Source: DAOTXS01 sp034435055
GTDB taxonomy: Bacteria > Chloroflexota > Anaerolineae > UBA4142
Reading direction: 5' to 3'
Length of the DNA stretch: 64,000 nt
Assembly (NCBI GenBank): GCA_034435055.1
Contig: DAOTXS010000040.1
Span: 124,001-188,000, forward strand
Below are positions 23,662 through 32,448 of the stretch, one piece after another; the stretch's first letter is position 1, and every line of letters starts with the position of its first letter. Under the pieces are notes generated by a model that was given only the letters and a program-made list of their open reading frames with translations, did no database searches and was not told the DNA's origin. The position numbers were made by a program, and so were the translations under genes.

Positions 23662-25992
23662 TTACGGCGTAATTTGAATTTTGGTGAGGGGGATGGTCGA
23701 TCGTTCGATGCCAAGTGTGAAGGTATATTCGCCGCGCGGCAAATCTTTCGGCAACGGTAAATCATAATACGCTTTGAGAATTTCGCCGCGACGCCACTCG
23801 CGGGTTGGATAAAAACTAATCGGCGCGCGTTCCCATTTCTGAATCGACGCACCGTTTGTGTCGATGAGTTCAAAATGCAACAACAAATCCGCGTCGATAT
23901 TTTCGTGGATGAAGTAAATCAAATTGCCGCTGAGATTTTCACCGGCGCGAAATTCACCCTCGAATCCACCATAGCCCCACAATTCGATTTGCTGGCTGAA
24001 TGAAAAGTTTCGTGGATGCGCGATGAAAACTTGCTCGCGCGCGAGATTCGTCGTGCGTTCGATGACAAATGACGCAAGCGTGATCTCGTTGCCGATGTTT
24101 ATTTTCGTGACGGCGTCGATGACTTGGACGTTCAGCGAATAATTTCCCGGCGGCGTGCCGGCGGGAATCAACACATTATGCACATCGCGCACGTACTCGC
24201 CGGGCGACCACTGCGACGCGGGATAAAGCCCGCGCACCGGCGGTTCATCTTTCTGCGCAATGACACGATGCTCCGGGTCGTACAATTTTGTGCGCACCAG
24301 AAAATCGTTGATGCCCGCTTCCGCGCGCCAATCGAGTGTCGCGCGTGCGGTGCGATTCGGCGCGATGCTCACTGTCGGCGCGTAGGTTTCAAGCGCGGTG
24401 GTGATTTCGTAATTTGCCAGCGTCAACGCGAGATTGAGCGCAATGTTTTTCTGCGTCGCCGGTGGTTGCATCTGTGGTTTGTCGCGCACCTCTAGCAACG
24501 GACCAAGGTGTGCGTATCGATATTCACCGAGGGGTTGCGGCAAGCCAGGCGAAATGAAAATCGCGCGACCTTGCGCAAATGCTTCTTGCGCGGCTTGGGT
24601 TTGCGGCGCGGGATCGTACAGCGTGCCGACGAAGCGCAAATCGGGGCGGCGGTGTTCCACGCGTTGCATATAGCGCATCGCGTTGAGCTGTCCCCAGTTG
24701 CCAACGATCGTTGCGTTCTGTGGAATCGGCAGAGTAAAAATTTCGTTCCACTGTTTGTAAACCCGGTCGAAGGTGCTCCAATCGGCGTAGCGAAAGCGGT
24801 CAGGGAAGGGAAGAACAATGAGCAGCATGAGTGCGATGGCAAATATAATTTGCAGCGTGTCATTGCGAGCGAAGCGAAGCAATCTTTCAAGCCACTTGAG
24901 AGATTGCTTCGTCACCGCTTCGCGGTTTCTCGCAATGACATTTTCAATTGTGCCCACGCCAACTGCAAACCAGTAAATCAGAAATGCAAACGGTAAACTG
25001 AGATAGCGATCCGGTTCGCCGGCGTAAAATGCGCCTTGCACGTAAAAAAAGAATGTGGCAATCGCTAAACACAAAAGCAACCCCGGCGTATGGCGGCGAG
25101 CGGTGGGAAAAAAATTGATTGACACGCCAAGCAGAACCAAGCCAATTCCCCAACCGCCAAACGAGTCGAGCAAAAATCGTGAGACGAGCGAAATGCCTTC
25201 GATCATTTGGGGCGGCGTGTTACGAATAAAATCGCCGGCGTCGCTCCCGCTGATGTACTGAATAAATCCCTCGAGCGTGTTGCTGTACCACGGACTATTG
25301 TTCCCAAAGATCGGTATGTACAGGTACAGCAAGAGCGGAACCGCCAGCCAAAATAAATGCTGGGCGATGACGCGCGGGCGGCGCAAGATTTGTGTATCAT
25401 CGAGCAGAACGAGAATCGCAATGGGGATGGCGAGCCAAAACGTTGTGCGATGATGCGCGAGTCCCAGCCCGAATAATAGTACGGCGACGATGATCGGTAT
25501 CTTTCGACTTGCAGGGTGGATGTGTTTTTCGTGCCACAACAAAATCGCGAGCAAAATCGCGGCGAGCAAAAGCAAGTGCAATGGACCCACCGACGCGACG
25601 CCGGCTTGCCGCCACACCGCCGGGTTCGTCGCAAACAACGCGGCAGTTGCAATCGATGCGATTTGCCGGCGCGTGAGGAAAAACGCATTGAGATAAACAA
25701 CCGCCACCGTCGCCGCGCCGATGACGGCGGAAAGCAAATTCATTCGATACGCAATGTTGCCAAGCGGGACAACCGTTGTAAAAAGCTTGCCGATGAGGAG
25801 GTAAAGCGGATACCCGGTCGCGTGCGCGATGTCGAGGTTGTACGCGACGTGTTGAAACTCTTCGCTATCGAATGCGCCGCCGAGCGTGGGCGCGGTTGTG
25901 CGCACGTAGAGTGCGAGTGTGCAAATAAAAATCAATGCGGCAACAAAACGCGGACTGGTAAAGATAAAACGCAACAGACGCGACTGATTCAT
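23662..25992 (-). CDS. DUF2723 membrane protein (TMEM260/O-mannosyltransferase-like)
   Basis: A 776-residue polytopic protein. The N-terminal family signature is TTAPTLGGAFDSEEFQHVAY then AHATGYPLYLLIGKLF (GT-C type, Asp-Glu in the first loop), followed by about ten TM helices. A C-terminal soluble beta-rich domain spans roughly 480-776. It probably transfers lipid-linked sugars on the outer face of the membrane. Residues 351-378 (VIARNREAVTKQ ... LRFARNDT) are encoded by an in-frame palindromic repeat in the loop before a TM helix. It overlaps the ArsA-like gene by 4 bp, indicating translational coupling. Confidence 0.85.
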   Translation of the reverse strand: MNQSRLLRFIFTSPRFVAALIFICTLALYVRTTAPTLGGAFDSEEFQHVAYNLDIAHATGYPLYLLIGKLFTTVVPLGNIAYRMNLLSAVIGAATVAVVYLNAFFLTRRQIASIATAALFATNPAVWRQAGVASVGPLHLLLLAAILLAILLWHEKHIHPASRKIPIIVAVLLFGLGLAHHRTTFWLAIPIAILVLLDDTQILRRPRVIAQHLFWLAVPLLLYLYIPIFGNNSPWYSNTLEGFIQYISGSDAGDFIRNTPPQMIEGISLVSRFLLDSFGGWGIGLVLLGVSINFFPTARRHTPGLLLCLAIATFFFYVQGAFYAGEPDRYLSLPFAFLIYWFAVGVGTIENVIARNREAVTKQSLKWLERLLRFARNDTLQIIFAIALMLLIVLPFPDRFRYADWSTFDRVYKQWNEIFTLPIPQNATIVGNWGQLNAMRYMQRVEHRRPDLRFVGTLYDPAPQTQAAQEAFAQGRAIFISPGLPQPLGEYRYAHLGPLLEVRDKPQMQPPATQKNIALNLALTLANYEITTALETYAPTVSIAPNRTARATLDWRAEAGINDFLVRTKLYDPEHRVIAQKDEPPVRGLYPASQWSPGEYVRDVHNVLIPAGTPPGNYSLNVQVIDAVTKINIGNEITLASFVIERTTNLAREQVFIAHPRNFSFSQQIELWGYGGFEGEFRAGENLSGNLIYFIHENIDADLLLHFELIDTNGASIQKWERAPISFYPTREWRRGEILKAYYDLPLPKDLPRGEYTFTLGIERSTIPLTKIQITP
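24859..24939. repeat. GTCATTGCGAG palindromic element, copy 3 (in-frame in DUF2723 gene)
   Basis: An 81-bp copy with both ends intact lies inside the coding sequence. Its length is a multiple of three and it adds a charged 27-residue peptide without a stop. Confidence 0.9.
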
Positions 25993-27167
25993 GTACTTTG
26001 ATTCTGTGCCGTGAAGGTGAGGATGAGATGATCGCCCGCGAACTTGGCTTTATTCACATCGAGTCCAGCCAAGACGCGCGGCAAAATAATGTTGCGTCGA
26101 AAATTGCCAATGCTGATTGCTAGTTCATCCGAGTTGCGGGTCATATTGATCGCGTCTTTGCTGATGAACGGCAGACGCAGTTTGAGCAAATATCCCCCGT
26201 CGATTTTTTCGATGACTTGTGGTTGCTCGGTGTAGAAAAGTTGCGCGGGGTCTTGGTCGCCGTAAATGAGCTGCGCCATTTTGCGCAACATATCCACGCC
26301 GACGACTTCTTGATCCAGCAACGGCACTTTGAAAATCGGCAGCGGCGCAAACGCTTCTTCGACGAGTTGACCGTAGCGCGTTTGCGAATCTTTCCATGCC
26401 GCAAAGTAACCATCGCCGACGGTTGTCGGAATGATGCGATTGGAAATCACCGCGTCGGTCGAATAACCGTACAGATTCAAATACGTGTACGTGCGTTGCG
26501 CTTCTTTGATGACCATCTTTTCCGGATTCAACACCAAACGCACCGACGATTTCTTTTGATCGGTCAACAACGCGTGCATTTGATCGAGTTGCAGAATCAA
26601 CCCTTTGATCGAATCAAAAACTTGATCGTCGGGAATCGGAATATCGGTGATGGATTTGATGAGCGGTCCGATCAGCTTGGCGGTTTGACGTTGGATTGGA
26701 AAAATGCGCGTGAGATACCATTCCGCAACTTCGGGGAGCGAGAGGAGGCGCAAGGTTTCGCCGGTTGGTGCGCAATCGACGATGATGACATCGTACGCGT
26801 TTGTATCGTGCAGATGGACGATTTGCAAAAGCGATGCCAGTTCGTCCATTCCCGGCAGAACGCTCGCTTCGTCCGCGATCAGTTCATCGAGTCCGCGCCA
26901 CGAAAGTACGGTCGTTACCCATTCTTGTACCGTGCCCCAATATTTTTCCATTTGGTGCAAGACATCGATTTCTTGCGCGTGCAGTTTCGGCGCGATTTCG
27001 ACCGGCTCGTTGCCAATCGTCATGTCGAAAGAATCGGCGAGCGAGTGCGCGGCGTCGGTGCTGACGGCAATCGTGCGATAACCGAGGTCGGCGCACCGCA
27101 ACGCAGTCGCCGCGGCGATGCTCGTTTTGCCCACGCCGCCTTTGCCGGTGTAGAGAAGAATGCGCAT
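25989..27167 (-). CDS. ArsA/Get3-family ATPase with HSP20-like C-terminus
   Basis: A 392-residue P-loop ATPase. The deviant Walker A is GKGGVGKTS at the extreme N-terminus. Switch I and II regions are VSTDAAHSLADSF and DVIIVDCAPTGETLR. The C-terminal 80 residues (GGYLLKLRLPFISKD onward) look like the ArsA_HSP20 domain. It is a single-half protein as in Get3-like ATPases. It probably works in protein targeting or envelope biogenesis rather than arsenite export; no ars genes are near. Confidence 0.9.
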   Translation of the reverse strand: MRILLYTGKGGVGKTSIAAATALRCADLGYRTIAVSTDAAHSLADSFDMTIGNEPVEIAPKLHAQEIDVLHQMEKYWGTVQEWVTTVLSWRGLDELIADEASVLPGMDELASLLQIVHLHDTNAYDVIIVDCAPTGETLRLLSLPEVAEWYLTRIFPIQRQTAKLIGPLIKSITDIPIPDDQVFDSIKGLILQLDQMHALLTDQKKSSVRLVLNPEKMVIKEAQRTYTYLNLYGYSTDAVISNRIIPTTVGDGYFAAWKDSQTRYGQLVEEAFAPLPIFKVPLLDQEVVGVDMLRKMAQLIYGDQDPAQLFYTEQPQVIEKIDGGYLLKLRLPFISKDAINMTRNSDELAISIGNFRRNIILPRVLAGLDVNKAKFAGDHLILTFTAQNQST

Positions 27168-27169
27168 CG

Positions 27170-27706
27170 CTACTGCACCCGAATTTGGTCTGGTGTGCGA
27201 ATTTCCATTTCGAGCGTATCACGAAAACTGACGATTCTCCCGGTCGCACAAATGGTTTTGTTCCGATAGAATGTTTCAGGCGGCTCTGAAAAATTTTCGC
27301 GTTGATTACCCCAGATCAAAAGGCTAAACCTCGTTGGATCAGGATATGCGCGCCCCATATCCATAAAGGTTGGTTGTCCATTTGTATTCGTGGCAAAAGT
27401 GGTTCGGACGATGGCGCCGCACACGCATTTTACTTGGTTCACAAAAGATTTCACTTCTTGCCACGAGATACAGGCAGGGGGTGTGGGAGTAGAAGGCGAT
27501 GACGATGTTGAATTGCCTCGCGTTGTGAGTGGAGTTGGAGGGATGTTTTGGACGATGCTTTGCGGCAGGGTGACCGGCGGTGTAAAAGTGGGGTACGGGG
27601 TGTAGGTCGGATATGGCGTGTAAGTTGGTTGCGGCGCGGGTGCCGGTGCGCCGCAAGCGACGACGCCAGCGGCAACAAAGCAAAACGCGATGAGTTGTTT
27701 AGTCAT
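27170..27706 (-). CDS. Predicted lipoprotein with OB-like domain
   Basis: A 178-residue protein. The signal peptide ends in the lipobox VVACG (Cys18). A Pro/Thr/Tyr linker of repeated PTYTPYP units follows. The globular part (about 82-178) resembles OB-fold domains found near nuclease-like or cytochrome assembly proteins, with a Cys pair (KCVCG) and another Cys (TICATGR). It ends 2 bp before the ArsA-like ATPase starts. The function is unknown. Confidence 0.75.
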   Translation of the reverse strand: MTKQLIAFCFVAAGVVACGAPAPAPQPTYTPYPTYTPYPTFTPPVTLPQSIVQNIPPTPLTTRGNSTSSSPSTPTPPACISWQEVKSFVNQVKCVCGAIVRTTFATNTNGQPTFMDMGRAYPDPTRFSLLIWGNQRENFSEPPETFYRNKTICATGRIVSFRDTLEMEIRTPDQIRVQ

Positions 27707-27736
27707 TGAGATAATCTCCTAACTGACGTTACGCAA

Positions 27737-27816
27737 TTTCACCGCTGAGAACGCAAAGTTCGCAGAGAAAAATCCTGAAAAATCTCAGCGGTCTCCGTGG
27801 GCTTTGCGGTAAAACA
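27737..27816. repeat. Gene-less copy of the GxxExxY arm repeat
   Basis: TTTCACCGCTGAGAACGCAAAG and CGCAGAGAAAAATC face AAAATCTCAGCGGTCTCCG and GGGCTTTGCGGTAAAA. The ends match those of the GxxExxY unit, but only about 80 bp lie between them. Confidence 0.65.
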
Positions 27817-27897
27817 ATTCGGTTTGCGTAAGGTGAGCTCCTAATTCACCCCAAGTATACCACGCTTTGCCGCCGCGCGCCAAAAGATTTTTTGTTC

Positions 27898-28011
27898 ACC
27901 ACCGATTCAAATCGGTGGTTCAGTCAGGTCGAAATCGGTTGGAAACCGATTGGTGCTAACTCGATTGATCGAGTTTGCACCTTTTATTGAGACGCCGATT
28001 TCAAATCGGCG
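27898..28011. repeat. Cluster of four perfect hairpins
   Basis: Four perfect palindromes occur in 114 bp: 27898-27919 (9-bp arms, loop TCAA), 27933-27951 (8-bp arms, GGA), 27958-27975 (8-bp arms, TG) and 27993-28011 (8-bp arms, TCA). Three share the core ACCGATT/AATCGG; the third is AACTCGAT/ATCGAGTT. They lie just upstream of the mtaB promoter. The remaining part of the 356-bp gap holds only the arm repeat at 27737. Confidence 0.75.
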
Positions 28012-28024
28012 GCGTTCTCATCGT

Positions 28025-28053
28025 TTGACACGCTCCGCGAAAAATGCTAATCT
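28025..28053 (+). promoter_or_regulatory. Promoter of mtaB, probably leaderless
   Basis: A perfect TTGACA (28025-28030) lies 17 bp from TAATCT (28048-28053), which is nine bases from the mtaB ATG. The predicted start site falls two or three bases before the codon. Confidence 0.55.
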
Positions 28054-28062
28054 CCCGCGCAC

Positions 28063-29562
28063 ATGAAAGTCTATCTCTCGACGCTCGGTTGCAAACTGAA
28101 TGAAAGTGAATTGGAAGCGTGGGCGCGCAAGTTCGGCGCGGACGGCTACCAAATTGTCGATGATGCAAAGGACGCCGATTTGGTCGTGCTGAACACGTGC
28201 ACCGTGACGCACGTCGCCGCGCGCAAATCGCGGCAGATGGCACGGCAACTTGCGCGCGTAAATCCCAACGCGAAATTGGTGCTGACCGGTTGCTACGTTT
28301 CTGTGTCGCCGGACGAAGCGCGAGCGTTGCCCAACGTGTCGCTCATCGTGCCGAATTTGGACAAAGACCGGCTGGTGCAAATTGCAAATAGCGAATTGCG
28401 AAATGCGAATCGTGTTACGCAAACGGGAGACGGCAAACCATCAGAGCCAAATGCTATAAGCGATATGCCATATGCTTTTCTCGATGCGGACGTTGAAACA
28501 CAAGTTGCAGGCGCTCGACCGCAGACAACCGACCGCCGACTGCGAACACAAATCAGCGGCGGTCTGCGTACTAGGGCTTTCGTCAAAATTCAAGACGGGT
28601 GCAATATGTCGTGTACGTATTGCATCATTCCGCTCGCGCGTGGGAAAGAGCAATCCCGTTCGCTCGTCGATGTCGTGGCGGATGTCCGGTCGCTGGTGAA
28701 CGCCGGTTACAAGGAAATTATTTTGACCGGCGTGCAGATTTCGTCATTCAGAAATGTCATTGCGAGCGCCGAAGGCGCGAAGCAATCCTCAAGTTTTGTG
28801 GAGATTGCTTCGCACAAATCGCTCGCAATGACAAATGGGTTGCGCGATCTCGTCGCCGCGATTTTGGCGGAAACCAACGTGCCACGGTTGCGCCTGACCA
28901 GCATCGCGCCGTGGGATTTGGATGAATCGCTTCTCGATTTGTTTACCGATTCGCGGTTGTGCCGCCATTTGCACCTCTCACTTCAAGCCGGTTCGGACAC
29001 CGTGTTGCGCCGGATGCGCCGACCGTACACAACCGCCCAATTTGCGCGAGCCGTCGAATTGGCGCGCACGAAAATTCCGGATGTCAGCATCACGACCGAT
29101 ATCATCGTTGGTTTTCCCGGCGAAAGCGCAACCGAGTTTGAACAATCGTTGGAGTTTGTTGACCGGATGCAATTCTCGCGCGTCCACGTTTTTCCGTACT
29201 CGGCGCGCGCCGGGACAGTTGCTGCCAAGTTACCGCTTCCAGTCGATGAGCCGACCAAATCGATGCGAATGAAGCAGATGCAAGCGATCGCCGATTTTAG
29301 TCAACGTGCGTTCGCCAATCGATTCGTTGGACGCGAGGTGAAGGTTCTCTGGGAGACGAAGGACGAAGGACGAACGCCAAAAGCGGGCGAATCCTTCGTC
29401 GTTGGTCGTTCGTCATTCGTCTGGTCTGGTTACACCGACAACTACATTCGCGTCGTCGCGCTAAGCGACGATGATTTGTGGAATCAAATCACACCGGCGC
29501 GCCTGATAAGCGTCGTCGATGACGGCGCAATCGGCGAGGTGATACGAAAGTATCCCAAATGA
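28063..29562 (+). CDS. mtaB: tRNA t6A37 methylthiotransferase, repeat-expanded
   Basis: This radical SAM methylthiotransferase converts t6A to ms2t6A at position 37 of tRNAs. The N-terminal cluster Cys are in TLGCKLN, LNTCTV and LTGCYV, and the SAM cluster is CNMSCTYC. A C-terminal TRAM domain begins near 415. At 499 residues it is longer than the usual 420-440. The extra length matches four repeat-derived inserts: 106-116 (ANSELRNANR), about 150-168, 231-257 (palindromic element) and about 431-454 in the TRAM domain. All keep the frame and key motifs. The start has no Shine-Dalgarno, fitting a leaderless mRNA. Confidence 0.9.
   Translation: MKVYLSTLGCKLNESELEAWARKFGADGYQIVDDAKDADLVVLNTCTVTHVAARKSRQMARQLARVNPNAKLVLTGCYVSVSPDEARALPNVSLIVPNLDKDRLVQIANSELRNANRVTQTGDGKPSEPNAISDMPYAFLDADVETQVAGARPQTTDRRLRTQISGGLRTRAFVKIQDGCNMSCTYCIIPLARGKEQSRSLVDVVADVRSLVNAGYKEIILTGVQISSFRNVIASAEGAKQSSSFVEIASHKSLAMTNGLRDLVAAILAETNVPRLRLTSIAPWDLDESLLDLFTDSRLCRHLHLSLQAGSDTVLRRMRRPYTTAQFARAVELARTKIPDVSITTDIIVGFPGESATEFEQSLEFVDRMQFSRVHVFPYSARAGTVAAKLPLPVDEPTKSMRMKQMQAIADFSQRAFANRFVGREVKVLWETKDEGRTPKAGESFVVGRSSFVWSGYTDNYIRVVALSDDDLWNQITPARLISVVDDGAIGEVIRKYPK
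28756..28832. repeat. GTCATTGCGAG palindromic element, copy 4 (in-frame in mtaB)
   Basis: A 77-bp copy has intact GTCATTGCGAG and CTCGCAATGAC ends. It encodes roughly residues 231-257 of MtaB without a stop. Confidence 0.9.
29354..29424. repeat. GACGAAGGACGAA word palindrome (in-frame in mtaB)
   Basis: GACGAAGGACGAACGCC is answered by ATCCTTCGTCGTTGGTCG and TTCGTCATTCGTC. The same words fill intergenic gaps at 46543, 49337 and 56922. Here they lie inside the TRAM-domain coding region. Confidence 0.75.
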
Positions 29563-29586
29563 CCTAAAAGTGATGCCAAAAGTATC

Positions 29587-29615
29587 TTGACGCCCCCGCC
29601 CGCGTCCTTTACAAT
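29587..29615 (+). promoter_or_regulatory. Sigma-70 promoter of the liv operon
   Basis: TTGACG (29587-29592) lies 17 bp from TACAAT (29610-29615). A leader of about 24 nt with the Shine-Dalgarno AAAGGGG leads to livG at 29646. Confidence 0.6.
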
Positions 29616-29645
29616 CTGGACATAATTTCCTCACGAAAGGGGCCA

Positions 29646-30458
29646 ATGCCAGAAGTTGACGATGGCGTCCAGTTGCACGTTGATCACGTATCGATGGGAT
29701 TTGGCGGCGTGGCGGCTTTGCGCGGCGTGAGCATTCACGTTCAGCGCGGTGAAATTTTTTCGATTATCGGACCCAACGGCGCAGGCAAAACGGTACTGTT
29801 GAACTGCATCAGTGGTTTGTACCGACCTCAGCGTGGTAAAATCCTCTTCGACGATAAGGACATTACTTTTCTCCGTCCGTACCAACGAGCCAAGCTCGGC
29901 ATCTCCCGATCCTTCCAAAAAATCGAACTCTTTAGCGGTATGACCGTCCTCGATAATATTCGCTTGGGACGGCACGTGCATTTGCATTCCAATTTCATCG
30001 AAGGCGGCATTTATCTTGGGCGGACGGAACGCGAAGAACTGGCGAACCGTGAATTCATCGAGCGCGAGATCATCGATTTGTTGGAAATCGCGCACATCCG
30101 CAACAAAGTCGTCGGGATGTTGCCGTACGGTTTGCAAAAGCGCGTGGAACTGGCGCGCGCACTCGCGCTTCAACCCAAACTCCTCTTGCTCGACGAACCG
30201 ATGGCAGGGTTGAACCTCGAAGAAGTCGAAGATATGGCGCGCTTTATCCTCGACGTGAACGAGGAAAAAAAGTGGCAAGTTACCTGCGTCTTGGTCGAGC
30301 ATGATATGGGGGTCGTGATGGACATTTCGAATCACGTTGCCGTGTTGAATTTTGGCGAAAAAATTGCGGAAGGGACGCCGGAAGAAATTCAGCGCGACGA
30401 GCGCGTGCATAGTGCGTACCTGGGCGAGAAAGAGGATTTGTATGTTACGCGGCGGTAA
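29646..30458 (+). CDS. livG: Branched-chain amino acid-type ABC transporter ATPase (LivG-like)
   Basis: A 270-residue cytoplasmic ATPase. Walker A is GPNGAGKTVL, the signature is LPYGLQKRVELARAL as in LivG proteins, Walker B is LLLLDEPMAGL, and the H-loop is VEHDMGVV. It energises import with LivF, LivH and LivM. It is the first gene of a six-gene operon and overlaps the following acyl-CoA ligase start by 17 bp. The real substrate may be a carboxylic acid rather than an amino acid because of that ligase. Confidence 0.93.
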   Translation: MPEVDDGVQLHVDHVSMGFGGVAALRGVSIHVQRGEIFSIIGPNGAGKTVLLNCISGLYRPQRGKILFDDKDITFLRPYQRAKLGISRSFQKIELFSGMTVLDNIRLGRHVHLHSNFIEGGIYLGRTEREELANREFIEREIIDLLEIAHIRNKVVGMLPYGLQKRVELARALALQPKLLLLDEPMAGLNLEEVEDMARFILDVNEEKKWQVTCVLVEHDMGVVMDISNHVAVLNFGEKIAEGTPEEIQRDERVHSAYLGEKEDLYVTRR

Positions 30459-32388
30459 TGTGCGACGCACGCAAGAAATCGAAATCACGCCCGACCTCAC
30501 CATCCCCAAAGTTTTCGTGCAAGCCGTTCAGCGGTACGGCACCAAAGTGGCGATGCGCGAAAAAGAGTATGGCATCTGGCGACCACTGACGTGGAACGAA
30601 TACTTGGAACGCGTGCAAGCCATCGCGCTCGGTCTTGTCGAAATGGGATTGGAACGCGGCGACAAGGTCGCGCTCATCGGCGACAATCGTCCCGAAGGTT
30701 TGTGGGCGGAAATGGCGGCGCTCGCGGCGGGCGGCGTGGCGGTCTGGGTGTATCAAGAAGCGTTGATCGATGAAGTGCAATACATCGTCGATCATTCCGA
30801 CGCCAAGTTTATGATTTGCGAAGGACAAGAAGAAGTCGATAAAGCGTTGGCAATCAAAGACCGCTGTCCAAAATTAAAGTACGTCGTCTGGGACGATCCC
30901 AAAGGTCTGCGGCATTACGACGATCCCATTCTTACCTCGCTCGATCACGTGATGGAACGCGGACGCGCGTTGAACGAAAACGAACCGCATCGGTTTAGCG
31001 ACTTGGTCAAGTTCGGCACCGGCGAAGATGTCGCGTTGTTATTCTACACCTCAGGTACAACGTCTGCGCCTAAAGGCGCGCTGCTCACACATTGGAATAT
31101 GCTCAAGATGGGGCAGAACTTGATGCGCGTTGACCCGGCGTTTGAAACTGACGATTTTGTTTCCTTCCTTCCGTTCGCGTGGATCGGCGAGCAAATGATG
31201 TCGATTTCGTGCGGCATTCAAGCCGGCTTTACGATCAATTTCCCCGAAGAGCCGGAAACCTCACTCGAAGATTTGCGCGAGATCGCACCGCAAACGATGT
31301 TTTCCTCGGCGCGCTTGTACGAACAAATGGTACGCAGTCTCCAAGTCAAAAATGCCGATTCGTCCTTGCTCAAACGCAAAATCTACGATTGGGGAATGAA
31401 TGTTGGTTATACCGTTGCCGATGCCAAGTTCGACAAAAAACCAGTCGCCTTGCTAACCAAACTTCAATGGTACCTCGCCGATTGGTTTGTGCATCGAACG
31501 CTGCGCGATCATCTGGGACTCGCGCGGATGCGGAACGCGTACACCGGCGGGTCAGCCATCGGCCCCGATCATTTCCGCTTTTTCCACGCCATCGGTGTAA
31601 ACCTGAAACAGATTTACGGACAGACGGAAATCGCCGGCATTTCGGTTTTGCATCGCTCGGACGATGTGAAACTGGACACCGTTGGCAAGCCGATTCCGGA
31701 AACAGAAGTGAAAATCGCAGAGACCGGCGAGATACTGTCCAAAAGCCCGGCGGTGTTCAAAGGTTATTACAAGAACGACGAAGCGACCGCCAAGACGCTG
31801 GTTGATGGCTGGCTTCATTCCGGCGACAGTGGTTTTATCGACGACAGCGGGCATCTGGTTTTCTTCGACCGATCGAAAGACATTATGGTTTTGAGCGACA
31901 AGCGCAAATTCTCACCAGTCTTTGCCGAAAGTCGATTAAAGTTTTCGCCATACATCAAAGATGCGTGGATCATCGGACACGAGCGCCCGTTTGTAACTGC
32001 TGTGATCTGCATCGATTATGGCGTGACCGGGCGCTGGGCGGAATCCAAGGGCATTGCGTACACGAGTTATCAAGAATTGTCGCAAGAGCCGCGCGTGCGC
32101 GAGTTGGTGCAAAAAGCAGTCGAGCAGGTGAACAAGAGTTTGCCGGAAACCGCGCGCATCAAACGCTGTGTGAATCTGTTCAAGGAACTCGACGCGGACG
32201 ACAATGAACTGACGCGCACGAAAAAGTTAAAGCGGGCATTTTTGGAAGAACGCTACAAAGTCATTGTCGATGCGTTGTACAGTTCCGCCAGCGACATTCA
32301 CTTTGACAGCGTGATTACGTACGAAGATGGTCGCACAGCAAGCATCAAAGCGGATTTGAAAATTATGGACGTGGGAAGCAAAGGATGA
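30442..32388 (+). CDS. AMP-forming long-chain/aryl acyl-CoA ligase
   Basis: A 648-residue adenylate-forming enzyme activating a carboxylic acid to its CoA thioester. Core motifs are LLFYTSGTTSAPKGALLTH (P-loop), IYGQTEIAG and DGWLHSGDSGFIDD, followed by FFDRSKDIM (hinge). ATG 30442 has AAAGAGGA upstream and overlaps livG. The length and the C-terminal extension resemble FACL-type ligases found inside Liv-like operons. The last residues (VGSKG) and the following 50 bp belong to a GGATGAAGGATGA word palindrome. Substrate unknown. Confidence 0.92.
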   Translation: MLRGGNVRRTQEIEITPDLTIPKVFVQAVQRYGTKVAMREKEYGIWRPLTWNEYLERVQAIALGLVEMGLERGDKVALIGDNRPEGLWAEMAALAAGGVAVWVYQEALIDEVQYIVDHSDAKFMICEGQEEVDKALAIKDRCPKLKYVVWDDPKGLRHYDDPILTSLDHVMERGRALNENEPHRFSDLVKFGTGEDVALLFYTSGTTSAPKGALLTHWNMLKMGQNLMRVDPAFETDDFVSFLPFAWIGEQMMSISCGIQAGFTINFPEEPETSLEDLREIAPQTMFSSARLYEQMVRSLQVKNADSSLLKRKIYDWGMNVGYTVADAKFDKKPVALLTKLQWYLADWFVHRTLRDHLGLARMRNAYTGGSAIGPDHFRFFHAIGVNLKQIYGQTEIAGISVLHRSDDVKLDTVGKPIPETEVKIAETGEILSKSPAVFKGYYKNDEATAKTLVDGWLHSGDSGFIDDSGHLVFFDRSKDIMVLSDKRKFSPVFAESRLKFSPYIKDAWIIGHERPFVTAVICIDYGVTGRWAESKGIAYTSYQELSQEPRVRELVQKAVEQVNKSLPETARIKRCVNLFKELDADDNELTRTKKLKRAFLEERYKVIVDALYSSASDIHFDSVITYEDGRTASIKADLKIMDVGSKG

Positions 32389-32438
32389 AGGATGAAAAAC
32401 TGATTGGCGATTTTTGTTCTTCATCTCTCATCCTTTAA
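32381..32438. repeat. Self-complementary AAGGATGAAGGATGA word repeat
   Basis: AAAGGATGAAGGATGAAAAA is answered by TTCTTCATCTCTCATCCTTT between the acyl-CoA ligase stop and livH. Confidence 0.6.
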
Positions 32439-32448
32439 GGTCAACACG

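Noticed and set aside
25989..27167. Arsenite efflux operon
   Set aside because: Only the ArsA-like ATPase is present; there is no arsB, arsC or arsR, and the single-domain form fits Get3-like roles.
26217..27269. 350-codon plus-strand frame opposite the ArsA-like gene
   Set aside because: Antisense shadow; the minus strand carries intact P-loop motifs.
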